Shown piece by piece: positions 51,411 through 63,840 of a stretch of DNA of 64,000 nucleotides. Origin of the DNA: Strongylocentrotus droebachiensis (lineage: Eukaryota; Echinodermata; Echinoidea; Camarodonta; Strongylocentrotidae). The stretch covers positions 83,766-147,765 of the forward strand of contig JAVYIG010004955.1 of the NCBI GenBank assembly GCA_035222895.1, written 5' to 3'. The translations under genes and the position numbers were made by a program. How positions within the stretch are numbered: the first letter of the stretch is position 1; each line of letters starts with the position of its first letter. The notes under the pieces were generated by a model. It was not told the DNA's origin. It saw only the letters and a program-made list of their open reading frames with translations, and ran no database searches.

Positions 51411-52026
51411 CTTTCTGCCTGACTCTCCATCCATCAATGCATATGGATGGCACACCAGCGATGAAGTACAACCACATAACAGGCATGGGAGGCATCATGA
51501 TCACATATCTGCTTCCAGTCGCATCGAAACTAGCCTAAAGACCAACACCACCCCATCCTCCTGTCGCCTGGCCTTCCGGCGCCGACCGGTCACTGACCGC
51601 AACGTCGCCCCGACCATTTAGCACGCGAGAAGTGAATGGCAACATAATCTACCATTGACAACAATCTTTATCCCACCTGTCATATTCGAGATATTTTCAA
51701 ATATCTCCCCGATCTTTCTCACCTGTTGGGCGCCAGTTTATTTGATTTCATAGTGGGGGAAATCACAACAAATATACAAAGTCAGTGCTTATGCACTGCC
51801 CAAAGGTACAGAAGCGCTCGCGTTTAGGGAACGAAAAATTAAGGGTGTGCCATATTTCTCGGGGTCATGGGGAAAAGTATAGAGTTTTTTTGCGAAACTG
51901 TCACTTTCAGTTATTTCCTGGTCTCAATTCTAGTATAACTTCAACAGAACATGCTCGCATTAAATGCATGGATAATTTAGATAAGCTCGGTGCACTTTAA
52001 GAGCAAAGGGTTGGATAATCTTTTGA

Positions 52027-52090
52027 GACATCGTCAGTCTATAAATTGATGACATCGTCGGTCTTTATAATAAATTGATGACAGCGACAA
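52027..52090 (+). repeat. Short tandem repeat, 24-29-bp unit
   Basis: GACATCGTC(A/G)GTCT followed by ATAAATTGAT occurs at 52027-52050 and 52051-52079. A truncated third unit (GACAGCGACAAG) follows. Confidence 0.8.
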
Positions 52091-54457
52091 GTATAAATCG
52101 TTATGGACAGTCTGTTTCTGCAAATTGAGAAATGACGAGTGATATCGTACCTGACGTGTTTTATGGTATAGTCATATCTGTTTAATCATGAGCTAAAAAA
52201 TCATTGCAGGTCTACGGACAACCATTTTGAACCTTGCAAGGTGTGCCATAACTACTTGACTACCCGAACATTGTCTGAATGTTCCAGTTTACAATATTGC
52301 ATAATGATTTATGCCACTCGAGTACTTACATTTTCCTTGTCGTGAAAATGTCCACACACGACAGCAAAGCGAAGGTCTCCCACATGAAAAAATCACACTG
52401 AATTTAAATGGGTGAACGTCTTGAAAAAGGAGAGGAACTCAATAATACCCAAGGAATGCGGATCCCCTGCGTTGGTATCTCTCAGTTCATTGACCGACAA
52501 CATGAGCATGCAGAAGACCAGATCGGCCTCTCATCCCTTCTCTCCTCCCTATTCTCTATCTCCATCTCATGTTCGAAATAATGCCCATCATGTAGAGCTA
52601 TAGGGGATCAACTGGAGATGATTTCGAGGATGAAGGATGATTGGGTGGGGGGCAGGTAAAACATCATGAATATTAAACTTCTTTTAGCTATACTTGTGTC
52701 AATTTTGTTGGAGAACCGTAAAGCCAGCGAAGATGATGTTCTGTCATCATTGCTGCAGTGTCTTCGATTCGATCATCTGGTGTCCATGGAAACGGGGAAA
52801 AGGATACGAGATGCTGATGAGCTGGTTTCTCCAAATTCATAACTCAAAATGCGTAAATTTTCCGAAATTGTCTTTTTACGTTATTACTTATTTCCTTTCG
52901 ACTTTCCTTCACTCACGACACAACATTTCCGAATAGTCTCAAAGAAAAAATATTAATAGTACAAAGAACATTTTAAAAAGGCAGAAATACCTAAATCGTT
53001 AGATGCTAGTTATAGTTCCTACTGCACATCAAGTCTTAGATGCTATTATGTATAGGGTGGCAAAACATAATAGCTTAACTAGCTCATAATTGAAAATTAT
53101 CCCGTGCGGAGGATAAATGGTGACCTAAGTATACCATTTATTTACCTACTTTTGCTCGGCAATAGTTTACAAAGTTTGTTTCACTATCAGTGAAGTGAGG
53201 GTGCTGTTTTCAACGTTAATCCTGTTTCTGGAAGAGAGCATCAACTACTCCGAAATGATCCTGACAGCGCGTTAAGTTTCATCCATCTTCTTTTCTTCCC
53301 AGCGGCTGTATCAAGGTAAATTCTTTTCGTCTTGATGAAAATGGATGTTTCTTCCAACTCCCATAGAGAGAAAAAAGAGATGGGAGGGATGAGAGAGAGA
53401 GAAAAGGAGGAGGTGTGTGGTTTTTCATATTATCAATGCCCTGAAGGAATTATTCATTTATTCATCCGATACCTCAATGCACATAGTCAAACATTCTCCA
53501 TTTGCCAAGTCCATGTTCCTTAATCATGGTATCATGTATGAGGAGGATGCTCCATTTCATCTTGATATTCTTTTTAAATATCATCAAATTCAAAGACTTT
53601 CTTGCCTTAAACCACTGTTTTATATAAGTATCAATTTTATTTGGAACATATTTGTTATGGTGTCATGGCCTTCTTGACTAATATTAAGGTTAATATAAGA
53701 GCAACAAGTTGCATAATAATGCGTTTAGTAAATTGTTTCATCTCAAGAGCTTGGTAAGAACTGACACATACAATCTCATTATGAAGAGTTGCATCTACAG
53801 TATACACAGTCCTTCTTGCTAGCAAGCTTGAGGATAGCTTTGGATTTCCCATAACCTCTTCTTCAAAGTTCAACCTCTATATACACATGACGCAGGAGAG
53901 ATGTAAACTGAACTGTCATTACTAAATTACCAAATGTCAGGTGGTGTACTTCCTTATGTACACATTCTATTTACTTTCTGTCCTCTGCCATTCCCCTTTT
54001 CCTTTCTCCACATTCATCCATATACCCCCCCCCCCCCCATCATGCCCATCTCTCTCCTCCGTGGGATACTCGAGGAAGTGTAAATATTCCTTCCCCTCAC
54101 CCTAAAACAGAATAAGGTATATACATCATAATTATATACCTTTTTTATAAAAGATATGATCGTGTTTTATCGATATTATCCATTACATAGACTGCCTCGA
54201 CTGTTTTCCTTTTAAGTGATTGATGGATTTTAAAACACATTTGTAAAACTGGCCAAAAAATGTATCAGGCCTAATAATATTTAATTTACAGTCAACTCAT
54301 TCTTATGGTCACAATTAACATAAAATTGAAACATATATTTACAATGTGGGTATTATACTGTAGGAAGCGATATTCCGTGAAAGCATGATAACAAGAAAGA
54401 CATACAAATTACATAATAAATAATAATCTGGATAAAATACCTATAGAAAATATAATA

Positions 54458-54672
54458 TGTGTGAAATGATCGGTGAAATCGCAAGCAATTCAGTAGATAT
54501 TTATGAGTGATGTGTGAAATTAACGATCTGTGAAGTCGTTACAAAATGGAAATAATATTTCGTTGACAAAAAATGAGATGGGTAAAAGTGAATTATATCA
54601 ATATCAGTTTTGAATACCAAACAATAACGGGTTATTTGAGAAGTGAATGATGTGTGTAATGACCAGTGAAAT
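54458..54672 (+). repeat. Three scattered GTGTGAAAT...GTGAAATCG units
   Basis: Related stretches at about 54458-54480, 54508-54538 and 54645-54672 share GTGTG(A/T)AAT, then a short spacer, then (A/C)GTGAA(A/G)TCG. They are probably a worn minisatellite. Confidence 0.5.
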
Positions 54673-56265
54673 CGAATCTATTATGAGGTTTTTTTACTCT
54701 ACATGTTGAGAATGTGTGACTAATGAACATGATAGCCACTTTGCTACTTTTTTGGAGCGGTTGCCAAGGAAAATGTAACCCATCACAGAAAAGGGATTCA
54801 TTTGTGGTCAAAACTAATAAATACAATAAATCATATACATGTATTCCATTCAGTAAATCTTTGGTACCGGTATATATTTTTTTCGAAAAGCTCGGCAACG
54901 TTTGTCTGAAATTGTCGCAATAGATTATAAGCATTATGTAGTAAATTTGCTGGAAAATATAATTCGTGTAATCAAAAATATTTGGCAATATAGTGCCGAC
55001 CGGTCCGACTCGTAATCACCGATTCATAAGAATAATTGCACTTATGATCGTCGATAGATATGGATGATTGTTTTGTTTATTTGGGAATGGTATATTTCTT
55101 GAGGTATGTTGATATTTATGTTACTCATACAAATATTCGTTAAACTTCGGGTCATCAAAATTTCCCATAATAATTCATTTTTTAATGAAATGAAATATCC
55201 TGCATGCAGGGTACGCCGACAAAACATAAGTTTCATTGGCCTACAATCTACACTTTGTTCAGCGGTGAATTATAATAAAACATATTAACACAACGTCTGC
55301 GAACATAGTCTATTCTGAACTTGATATGCACTTTCTCTCCTTTTCAATCACGACCAAAATGTAAAAAGTAGTGGACATAAGAAAATTATGCCCTGAACCT
55401 ATTTTTACAGGCAGTAACAGCTGACCATTTCCATTATTTTTGAAGCCATTTTCTCTCTGGAATTCTCAAGTGCCCACGAGAAGAAATCACTACTCTCCCG
55501 TTTCATTTCTCTCTGCACAATCTTTGAAGAAGAAGAAAGAAAATGCCAAGCAGACGCGATCTGTCGTCTATTATCACATGTTGCAATTTGTAACTTTTTT
55601 GGTGGGCCGAGTCGGGATTTAAAGAGCGAGAGGATGTAGATTTGAATTCGCCAAAAACGGTTTACGACCAATTTAAGTAAATAGGAAAATTTGAATTGTT
55701 TAGTCACACTAACTGAGGTCACTTTATTCTATTTTAGATAAAGAGACTTTCATTACAAGAAACAAATAAATTAATTAATTAAGTACTAAAGTGATTATAT
55801 ATTTAAAAAATACATAAATAAGATTCAATAGCAAAAATTGTAGCAAGTTCGTGAACAGCAAGGTTTTTTAATTGTCTCTCTTAAAATATTTCATTGTATT
55901 GATTTGCCAAACAGATACACGATAAAAATAACGAAGACAGTGTTCATCCTGTAATATGCATACATTAAACCTCATTAACTTGATAGAAGAGTTTGAGGAA
56001 ATAATACAGACGAGATGTTTTCGACTAATTAAAGAAGATGTGTGAGAACGTGACAAGGTCCAGTGTGGTTACGATAAGTGAATTATTTGTAAATGAAGGA
56101 TGATACAAATAATACATATATTTCCTCCTACCTCAGGGTGCCTTTAAAAGACATTCTGTTTCGCGTGCTTGACGACACGACTGGCATGCCAAACCTATCA
56201 CCCCTCATGACACGGCGCTTCAATAAAACATATTCCCGCGTGACATTCAGTCATAAATTAGATTC

Positions 56266-56268
<3 letters not shown>

Positions 56269-56310
<42 letters not shown>

Positions 56311-56345
56311 TCTCTCTATCTCTCTCACTCCCACCCCTCCCCCTC
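56269..56345 (+). repeat. (TC)n microsatellite
   Basis: A pure TC run at 56269-56306 followed by an interrupted CT-rich tail. A second pure run lies at 56478-56506. Confidence 0.9.
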
Positions 56346-57375
56346 TCTCTCTAGCAAACCTTTGAAACTCAATCCTCTTTACTATATTATTTTGTTCTCT
56401 ATATTTTCTTGTCATATCGAAGTCTCATAACTTTCAAAATGTCACTTTTTTGTATACCCTTCTAACCTTCCCATTCTCACTCTCTCTCTCTCTCTCTCTC
56501 TCTCTTTCGTACTCATCTATTTCGTCCCATCCGTTTTATCACCATGCAATAACTGCACTTGTCTTGCCCCTTTGAACTTGTATCGTAGTATACTGTCTGT
56601 AGTCAGGCAGTCACGACGATGAAGAGACTCAGTATTAGTATCATATCTAATTTTTAACTATTTTCTTTTTCTTCATTTAAAGCAAACCAAGAATCAAACT
56701 TATACCCTTTCACCAATAGCGTCTACTGTTGGCATTCAAATGGCGACTGATGACCATCAATTATCTCATCAGACACAATAAATTTAGCTCTTATATTATA
56801 ACTGATAAATTGTGCCTTCTCATCATTAGACAGACATCAGTCTAATTTTACAGCCTTTTCGTGAAACAATAAAAATTCTAAGCGACGCTACACGGACGAG
56901 ACTTTCCTGTAAAAGAAAAACGCATTTTTGTCTGCAATAAAGTTTTTGTTCATTTATAGCTAGGTCTGTTTATTGCATTTAACGATGCATGGTTGGCTTT
57001 TACTATAAAGTTGGTTCAAAGCTTTTAGATTACCATAAAGACATTATATATTTCATTAGAAATTAGGACAAGTTGGAGACGGGTATCTTGGTGCACTAGC
57101 TTTTATGAAGTTATAAAAAGGAGAGGCTTAATAATTTAAGAGCAGAGTTCAAACGAAAAGAGGAGGCTGAAGTTACGTGGCTTAGCTTTTTTCAGGAGAT
57201 GAAAGAAATGAATATTTTACTAAAATATAACGCTGCAAGTCATTTCGTGCTATACACAGTTTTATTACAGTCGTTAATATTGAGTAATGAATAATCAACA
57301 GTGCATTAATTTTTTCATGATAATAATCATAAAATAATAACTTGATCTTCTTTACCCAAAGTAGTCACATCAGTA

Positions 57376-57552
57376 AGTTACACTGCTCTTCGTTATTAAC
57401 CAAGCAATTGCCAGCTATCCATTTAGACCTGGTTGGGGAGTGGCAGATGTGGATTAAAGTCTTGCGAGAGGACGTTGGTGCCAGGCTGGGATTCGAACCC
57501 TTAACCACTGGATTGAGAGTCAAGTTATTGATCAGCTATACCATGACATCTC
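57376..57552 (-). mobile_element. tRNA-derived SINE-like element
   Basis: On the minus strand, an A-box-like TAGCTGATCAA (10 of 11 positions) precedes a perfect B-box core, GGGTTCGAATCCC (complement at 57488-57500). The body follows with CTCTCGCAAGACTTTAATCC, CACATCTGCCACT and GAGCAGTGTAA near its 3' end. That body order matches the SINE bodies I associate with sea urchins and other marine deuterostomes. No clear target duplication or tail remains. Confidence 0.7.
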
Positions 57553-58857
57553 CACATAATGGTGGTGGGATGAGGGTTGTATTATATATATTTCTGGGGT
57601 TATTTTTCTCAAAAGAGTGGAAATGAGTATTAGGAGGGTAATGAGAAGTTATTGTCGACAAAACGTCTTAAACTGGAAAAGAGAAATGGCACCCCTCCAG
57701 CATTCACCCACCCTCCTCCTTCATGATTATGCTAATGACGAGATTACCAACACAGAGGAATCCAAATACTCATTATATTCCAATTCCTTATAGCAAACAG
57801 AATACCATCAAAGCAATAGGAATGGAATGCCATTTTAAAGGGATATCGTGACTGCTAAATAGAGGACTACATGACGTATACAATTACCCAACTTTAAGAC
57901 GGTTTTCAAACTGGGTTTCATTGTGCGTCTAATCGCCTCAAAAGGAAACTGTTAATGGGGGTTCCGCCGTGTTTGTTAGACAACAAGCCGAGGGCCATTA
58001 TTCGTCAGGTCGGAAAGTTTACTCTCGTCCTCAAATGGCAATAAGTTTCGTCACAACGTGTATTATGTGTCAAATAAGAGAATGTACTCGCTTTCTTTAT
58101 AACGTGGCCACAGAGTGTAGAGTTACCTTTTTCTATTCAATTCTAAATCTCGTTGAAGCAAGCTATATTCTACGCCTGACTCCTATACCAAAGTGACTAG
58201 GCCTGGTTCCTAAGTAGAAATCCTCCGCTGTCGTAATAGAAAAACCATTGTAGTATTGGGCATAGTTAGGGCTCGAAAAGCTCATTCTCACAAGCTTGAC
58301 TTTGAATTAGGTCTATACATAATGATCAAGCTTGTGCCTTTGTTTATTCGTACTGTTGACAACATTTCAAATCTTGCTAAGTTCAAAACTTCTGCACGTT
58401 GTGTGACATTTCGTATTTTAAAATCATGTGTTGATATAAATGTGGAACAGTAATACAATCACGGCACAAATCACGTGCAGTCTGAGCCTCCTTTTTTGTT
58501 TTATATCGAATGCCAAAAAACAAAGAAGTAAGACACCTGAGTATCAAAACTTTGTATCTTTCGACCAGAATCGCCACAACATCCCACACAGCCGAGCCCA
58601 AACAAAAAGCAATTTCTAGTTCTCAAAACCATATCAAGAACATGATCACAAACTTTGATATAAAGGATAAATTCCTTGATTTAAAAAGTTATTATTTTCT
58701 AGCTCACCTGTACGACCTTTCGAGTGTTTTCTAATATCCGTAGTTGGCAGATTGATGCGGTAAAAGTCGGAAGGTTTTTCCCCTGAGTAATAACCCCCGT
58801 CTGCAAAGAGAACATGAATGTGAAGAAAGATGTTATAAATCATCAGAAGCGGAGCAG

Positions 58858-58983
58858 AGAGCAGGGAGAGGGTTGACTGAGGTAGGGAGAGGGAGGGAGG
58901 GGGAAGGAGAGGGAGGGTGGAGGGAGGGGGGAGGAGGGAAGGAGCAACAGGGGCAGGTGCATATGGACAGACGGAAAGAACGA

Positions 58984-59026
<43 letters not shown>

Positions 59027-59035
59027 ATGAACGTG
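58858..59035 (+). repeat. Polypurine tract with (GA)n core
   Basis: GAGGGAGG-type sequence grading into a GA array at about 58985-59027. The Arg/Glu/Gly-rich frame through it is a composition artefact. Confidence 0.85.
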
Positions 59036-59734
59036 ACTTTTTTTTCTTTCAGACAGTCAGAAAGTCAGAGACACAAAAAAGGAGGCTTACAGACGGAATT
59101 AGAGGAGGGAGGTATAAATCAAAGTCAAATATTCATTGTCATGGGGTGAAATCGAGAAAAAATAACATCCAAAATTTGATTTGGTTGGTTTCACGTCCAC
59201 AACACCAGCAGTAACTCATGATTAGTAGAAGTATCATAAAAGAGATTACCTCTGTATGCTTAGTTATGTAGTCATAAGTTCTTTTTCCTTCAGTTGAGTT
59301 CTAGTATCACATTAAATGATATATGTTAAGATTTTGTTACTGGAGAAAAACAATGCAATCAGTATAGAGAACCATTACCCTGAACAAGCATTTTTTTTGC
59401 TTAATTACATACAATATCTCAACTAAAAATAGCAACATAGTACGCAAAATGAATAGCGTTGTTTGTGAATTAAGTTCAAGTTACAGTATTATTATTGTGT
59501 TATTCAAGAGACACAGACTGTGAAAATGCTGCCTTTGTTAATGAGTGAGTATGAAACGTATCATGATGTATTACTACTCATATTCATAATGCTGTGCATT
59601 TGAATTATTTGATACGCCCATGGCAATAGTACATTAACCTCCAAGTGACCCTGTATGGTGTCTGTAATGTCCTTTGTTCTACCGACCTCATCAGAAATGT
59701 ATGTTCATCTCTTTCTACAGATATATCTGTCTGT

Positions 59735-60000
59735 CTCTGCCCACTCTCTTCTTCCTCTTCTTCTTCTCCTTCTTCCTCCTATCCCTCTCTCTCTCCCCCC
59801 CCCCCCCCTTTCTCTCATTCAGTCAGTTTCCTCTTTGCCTTTCTCTTCCCTCTTCTCCGTATAGTATCTCTGTCCTGTCTATCTGCCCTTCTTTGTATCT
59901 TCATCCTTTCTCCCTCTCTACCTGTTTTTTTCTCTCTCTCCCTACTTTCTCCCACTCTTATTCTCTGTCCACCCCTTTCCGATTATGTTTCTCTCCTTTC
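59735..60000 (+). repeat. Polypyrimidine tract
   Basis: About 265 bp of TTCTTC, CCTCT and CTCTC words with a poly-C run at about 59795-59808. Three overlapping Ser/Leu/Pro-rich frames cross it, as expected from composition alone. Confidence 0.85.
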
Positions 60001-61205
60001 TATTTCAACTATGAAACTTCTGAAATTGTAAAGGTCTTCCTCGTTCCTCTCCATCTCACCTTTATAATCAAGTATTCAACATCTACGTCATCCAATAAGA
60101 CCAGATAATTTTGTACTTTATCAGACTTGGTTTTCTCTTATTGTCCTTCAATTATCTTTATAATTATGTCTCTTCGGGCTGAATTGTACAGTACTTCTCC
60201 TCTCTATTTCATCCTATGTGCATTCCTATCTCACTTTCTAACAGGATTAACTTATCATTTTGTAATTCATATCAAAAATATTTTGATACAGAGTATTATA
60301 TACAGATTATTATTCTCACCGTGTTTCGACCACAATATATAAAGCTTCCGTATACCGTGATCAAATTCAATGCACATAATCCTTAAAAAATGGCGTCTCT
60401 CTTTGACAAAAGTCACAATGCAAAACATACAATAGTGCTTTTCAATGCAAGATACGAGACATACAGTCAGTGTTAGTACATACAAGCTACATATTCTGAA
60501 AGTGGCTTTAAGTCAGCTTTTCATGAATATTTCATCTGGTAACACTCCGCTGGAGAACAATGCATCCATGCGAGCTGTATTTGACTCCTAGCCTGCAAAA
60601 CTTTTTTGTTGTTTTCACGACCCGTTATTTTGTCATGAGTATAGTCGTGTTCATACGCGGAAGTCACTTTAAGTCTTTTAAGGTACCAATGATATATTAT
60701 CAGCCACAGTATGTTTGAGTACATGGATTGTGCCAGGGACCTGTAAATGTAAACCTGGACCCAGCATAAAAACGGTTACTATGAACCCCACCCTCGCCCG
60801 TATTATTTTTCGAAGGTAAAAGGGGGGTGCGCCCCCACGCCACCCCCTGGTTTTGCCCATGCATGGTTAGGATTAGTTTTAGGGTAAAATTGCTCAAATC
60901 ACTGTTGGGAAAATAAAATTACATCTCCCGGCCCAATATGGTTTTAGAAAATGGTACATAATCATGGAAATATTAACATTGCATCAATAATTCATGAAAT
61001 ATGAAATATGGAAAAGGAAATCCCAGATGTGATCCAATTTGCATTTATGAATCTGCTTCGAAATCACCGACTGCGAACAAAAATAAAGATCACGTTGTGT
61101 ATTCAGTATACAAACGCCAATGGAATGAAAGTATGAATTTTTCCATCATCATTTCTATCGTATGTACTGTAAGCCCCGATACTGCTTTTCCCCCATTACC
61201 AAAGA

Positions 61206-61320
61206 ATGACTTCTAAAATACAAATAGTGAACACAAAACGAATGCATCTCCTCTCCTATTTTTATACATGACTTCTAAGATTAAACAAATATGAACACAA
61301 AACCACTGCCTCTACCTTTG
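61206..61320 (+). repeat. 62-bp tandem duplication
   Basis: ATGACTTCTAA starts each unit (61206 and 61268). Both continue with ACAAATA(GT/TG)AACACAAAAC and a CTCC/CTACC pyrimidine segment. Confidence 0.75.
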
Positions 61321-63789
61321 AATTTGCTACATGAGAATTCATAACAACCCAACCGTTCATTCGTAAGACGTGACTTGTCTCCCAACTCTTTTTTTCTACA
61401 TCTCGTAAATCAAAGAATTTCATGCATTGTGCGCTATTATTATTCCAATATTAATCCATTATCATTCAGCGCGCTATTGATAATTCTTCAATAGGATCGG
61501 TGTAAGTTCCTCCGAGGGGTGATCGCAAGTTCAGATAAGCTTTTTGTCAAAAGAGTATTTATTTTCGAATGTCATTATCGAATTTTATTCTGATAAAAGA
61601 CGAGTTTGATGTATTGTCGGATTAGAGATGATTTCGAGATAGGATTGAGCCGAGTAATGCACAAGGTGGGATAGCTGTATTTTCTAACATCTGAATAGTT
61701 ATCTAGATGGCATAAATGCTGATTTTTTCTCCAATCAAATGGAATCAAATATTTACAAGCCTCCAGCATTGACCACGTTCGTTAATATAGGCACTTTCTA
61801 TTATTGATATTTGAATATTCTTTAGAAATCAAATGAAAACTGTATCTCATGGTTTTGAATTGAATCTTAAGTGCTTCCTATCGCTTTAAATAATCCGTCT
61901 TTCAGAAACGAAAACAAATATTAAAAGGACATCAATAATCGTAATCCTACACTATTGAGAAGTTGCTTGTTAGCTTTCAAGCAGACTTTTCATTTAGCAC
62001 ACTTTATGTCTCAATCTCGATTCTCGATACAAAAGAGCTAAATACCATTTGTATACCATAAAGGTCAAGTCCAAGCTCAATGTATTTATACATGCGCTCT
62101 ATGCTTCGATGAGTAGTTGTTAGTGTAAAGTCGATAATTATTAAAGCAATAATAATTGTAATTCAATGCCGACGTTCAACACGCCAACATTTTAAGATTA
62201 ATTTGTATTTTTCCTAAAATGTCCTTATCTTTACAATTACTTTAAAAGCCCCTTTCCACAAATGCATTGAATGAATCGATAGATCTACAGTTGTATAATC
62301 CAGCAAAGGGAGGTACATAAATTAAATTTTCTTAAGAGTCTTGATTCTGGAAATAAATAGCTTGATCAGTGGTATAAGAATTTTAACATGTGGCATAACT
62401 TCATAGGCTTTGGAAAGCATTGCCCGATTCACTACGTATCCAAATGCAATTATCAAAGTTATTTTCCAAAATCTGAGCCCATAAAATGAGTGTGAAAATA
62501 TCAATTTTTCATTCTATTTCCAGTTATAAACATTTTCTCTTTTTCAAGTGTACGCATGTTTTGCTTTTCATTTTGTCAGGATATATATTTCTTAGTTATA
62601 CGCCGATGGCAACATTTGACTCCAATTTTCAGGTGAAATGGCTGCTACAGTGCTAGCCTCATTGGAGTAATTTCAATGCTGAAAGACTTGACCGAGTTTT
62701 ATTTCATGAGCATTCACACTCTTTGTTATGGTTTAGCAATGAGTTTCTACCTGCCGATGGCAAAATTTGACTTACATTTTCCACTAACATTTCTTCTACT
62801 CTCAACCTCATCAGTTATACGCTTTAGTTCTACTCGCATCCCACCTATCCCCCCCCCCTCTCTCTCTCTCTCTCCTCTAATTATTGTTCTTTCTCCCCCA
62901 CTTGCAGACGCATACACCCTCCTTACCCAAATACATCTCCATTCTTTCACTTTTCACTTCCAACTTCCCATCTCTCTTTTTGCCTTTTACTCCACCTAGA
63001 GAAAAAACGTCAAATTTTGCTCTGCCCTAATACTGTCACAATAGTCCTGCAGGGGGGGGGGGGGGCAATACATGCACATACTCTGAAACAGTTTCCCCAA
63101 AAAATAAGTATCCTATTGTCCCCCGATCGCCCCCTCCATGAATGGAAAAGGGGTCAACAGGGTTTGTAAGGGCCTCCAGGGAGAGGAGAGCAAGGGGGTA
63201 TTACTCGACACCTGCCCAGCTAAGCCGGGCCAAGTGTTTGCCGGGTGGATCATCTACCAGTACTCCTCTGCCCCTCTCAATACCCCTCTCGTGCAACCCC
63301 TCTCATACCCCTCTCAAATACTCTTGAAGCTCCTCCAGCGCAAAACTCTCGTCTTATTAAGACAGCGAGATGTGATTGCACATTTTTATTGCAGGGGGTG
63401 CAGGGATGGAATTGGGGAGGGGTACAATTCTATACAGGTACAGTTAACAACTAAACTATTCATACCCTTACCAAAAGTTTTACCCTTACCAAAGTTTTGC
63501 CATTTTTTAATGTATTTTAAAAATTGATTTGCCCCCATTTATGTTTCTTGAGAATTTGACATTTCAAAGCTTATATCTAAAAGTGTTTTTGAAGGCCCTA
63601 ATTTAGCCAGTCCACCTTTTATTCTTGAGTTGAAATAAACACAAAAGACATCACATTTACATGGGGGTATGAACAATTATTTATTTGTTAACCGTATATA
63701 TCCTTTAAAAAGACAAGTGTATTGTCTTTAAAACCAAACTAGAATTCGTGGCACGAACATTTCATATTTTTCCATTTATCTCCTTCTTT

Positions 63790-63793
<4 letters not shown>

Positions 63794-63831
<38 letters not shown>

Positions 63832-63840
63832 TCTCTCTCA
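63794..63840 (+). repeat. (TC)n microsatellite
   Basis: A TC run of more than 30 bases followed by CCCTCTCTC. Confidence 0.9.

Larger units (their letters stand above)
46817..57375. other. Non-coding DNA, right block 1
   Basis: About 10.5 kb without a recognisable gene. A CpG-richer, non-repetitive stretch at about 47160-47440 stands out from the AT-rich background. Poly-C at 48157-48171 and 54026-54038, CT/CA microsatellites (51269-51410, 56269-56306, 56478-56506) and small tandem repeats (52027-52090, 54458-54672) are present. I see nothing specific elsewhere. Confidence 0.5.

Noticed and set aside
52694-52936. Frame beginning CQFCW...CHHC, suggestive of a zinc ribbon
   Set aside because: Only four cysteines or histidines are in loose spacing, with no further domain and no splice context; a chance match.
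58873-59214. 113-codon Arg/Glu/Gly-rich frame
   Set aside because: It is translated GA microsatellite and polypurine sequence.
59645-60108. Overlapping 128- and 144-codon frames that look membrane-like
   Set aside because: They are composition artefacts of the polypyrimidine tract; three frames are open at once.
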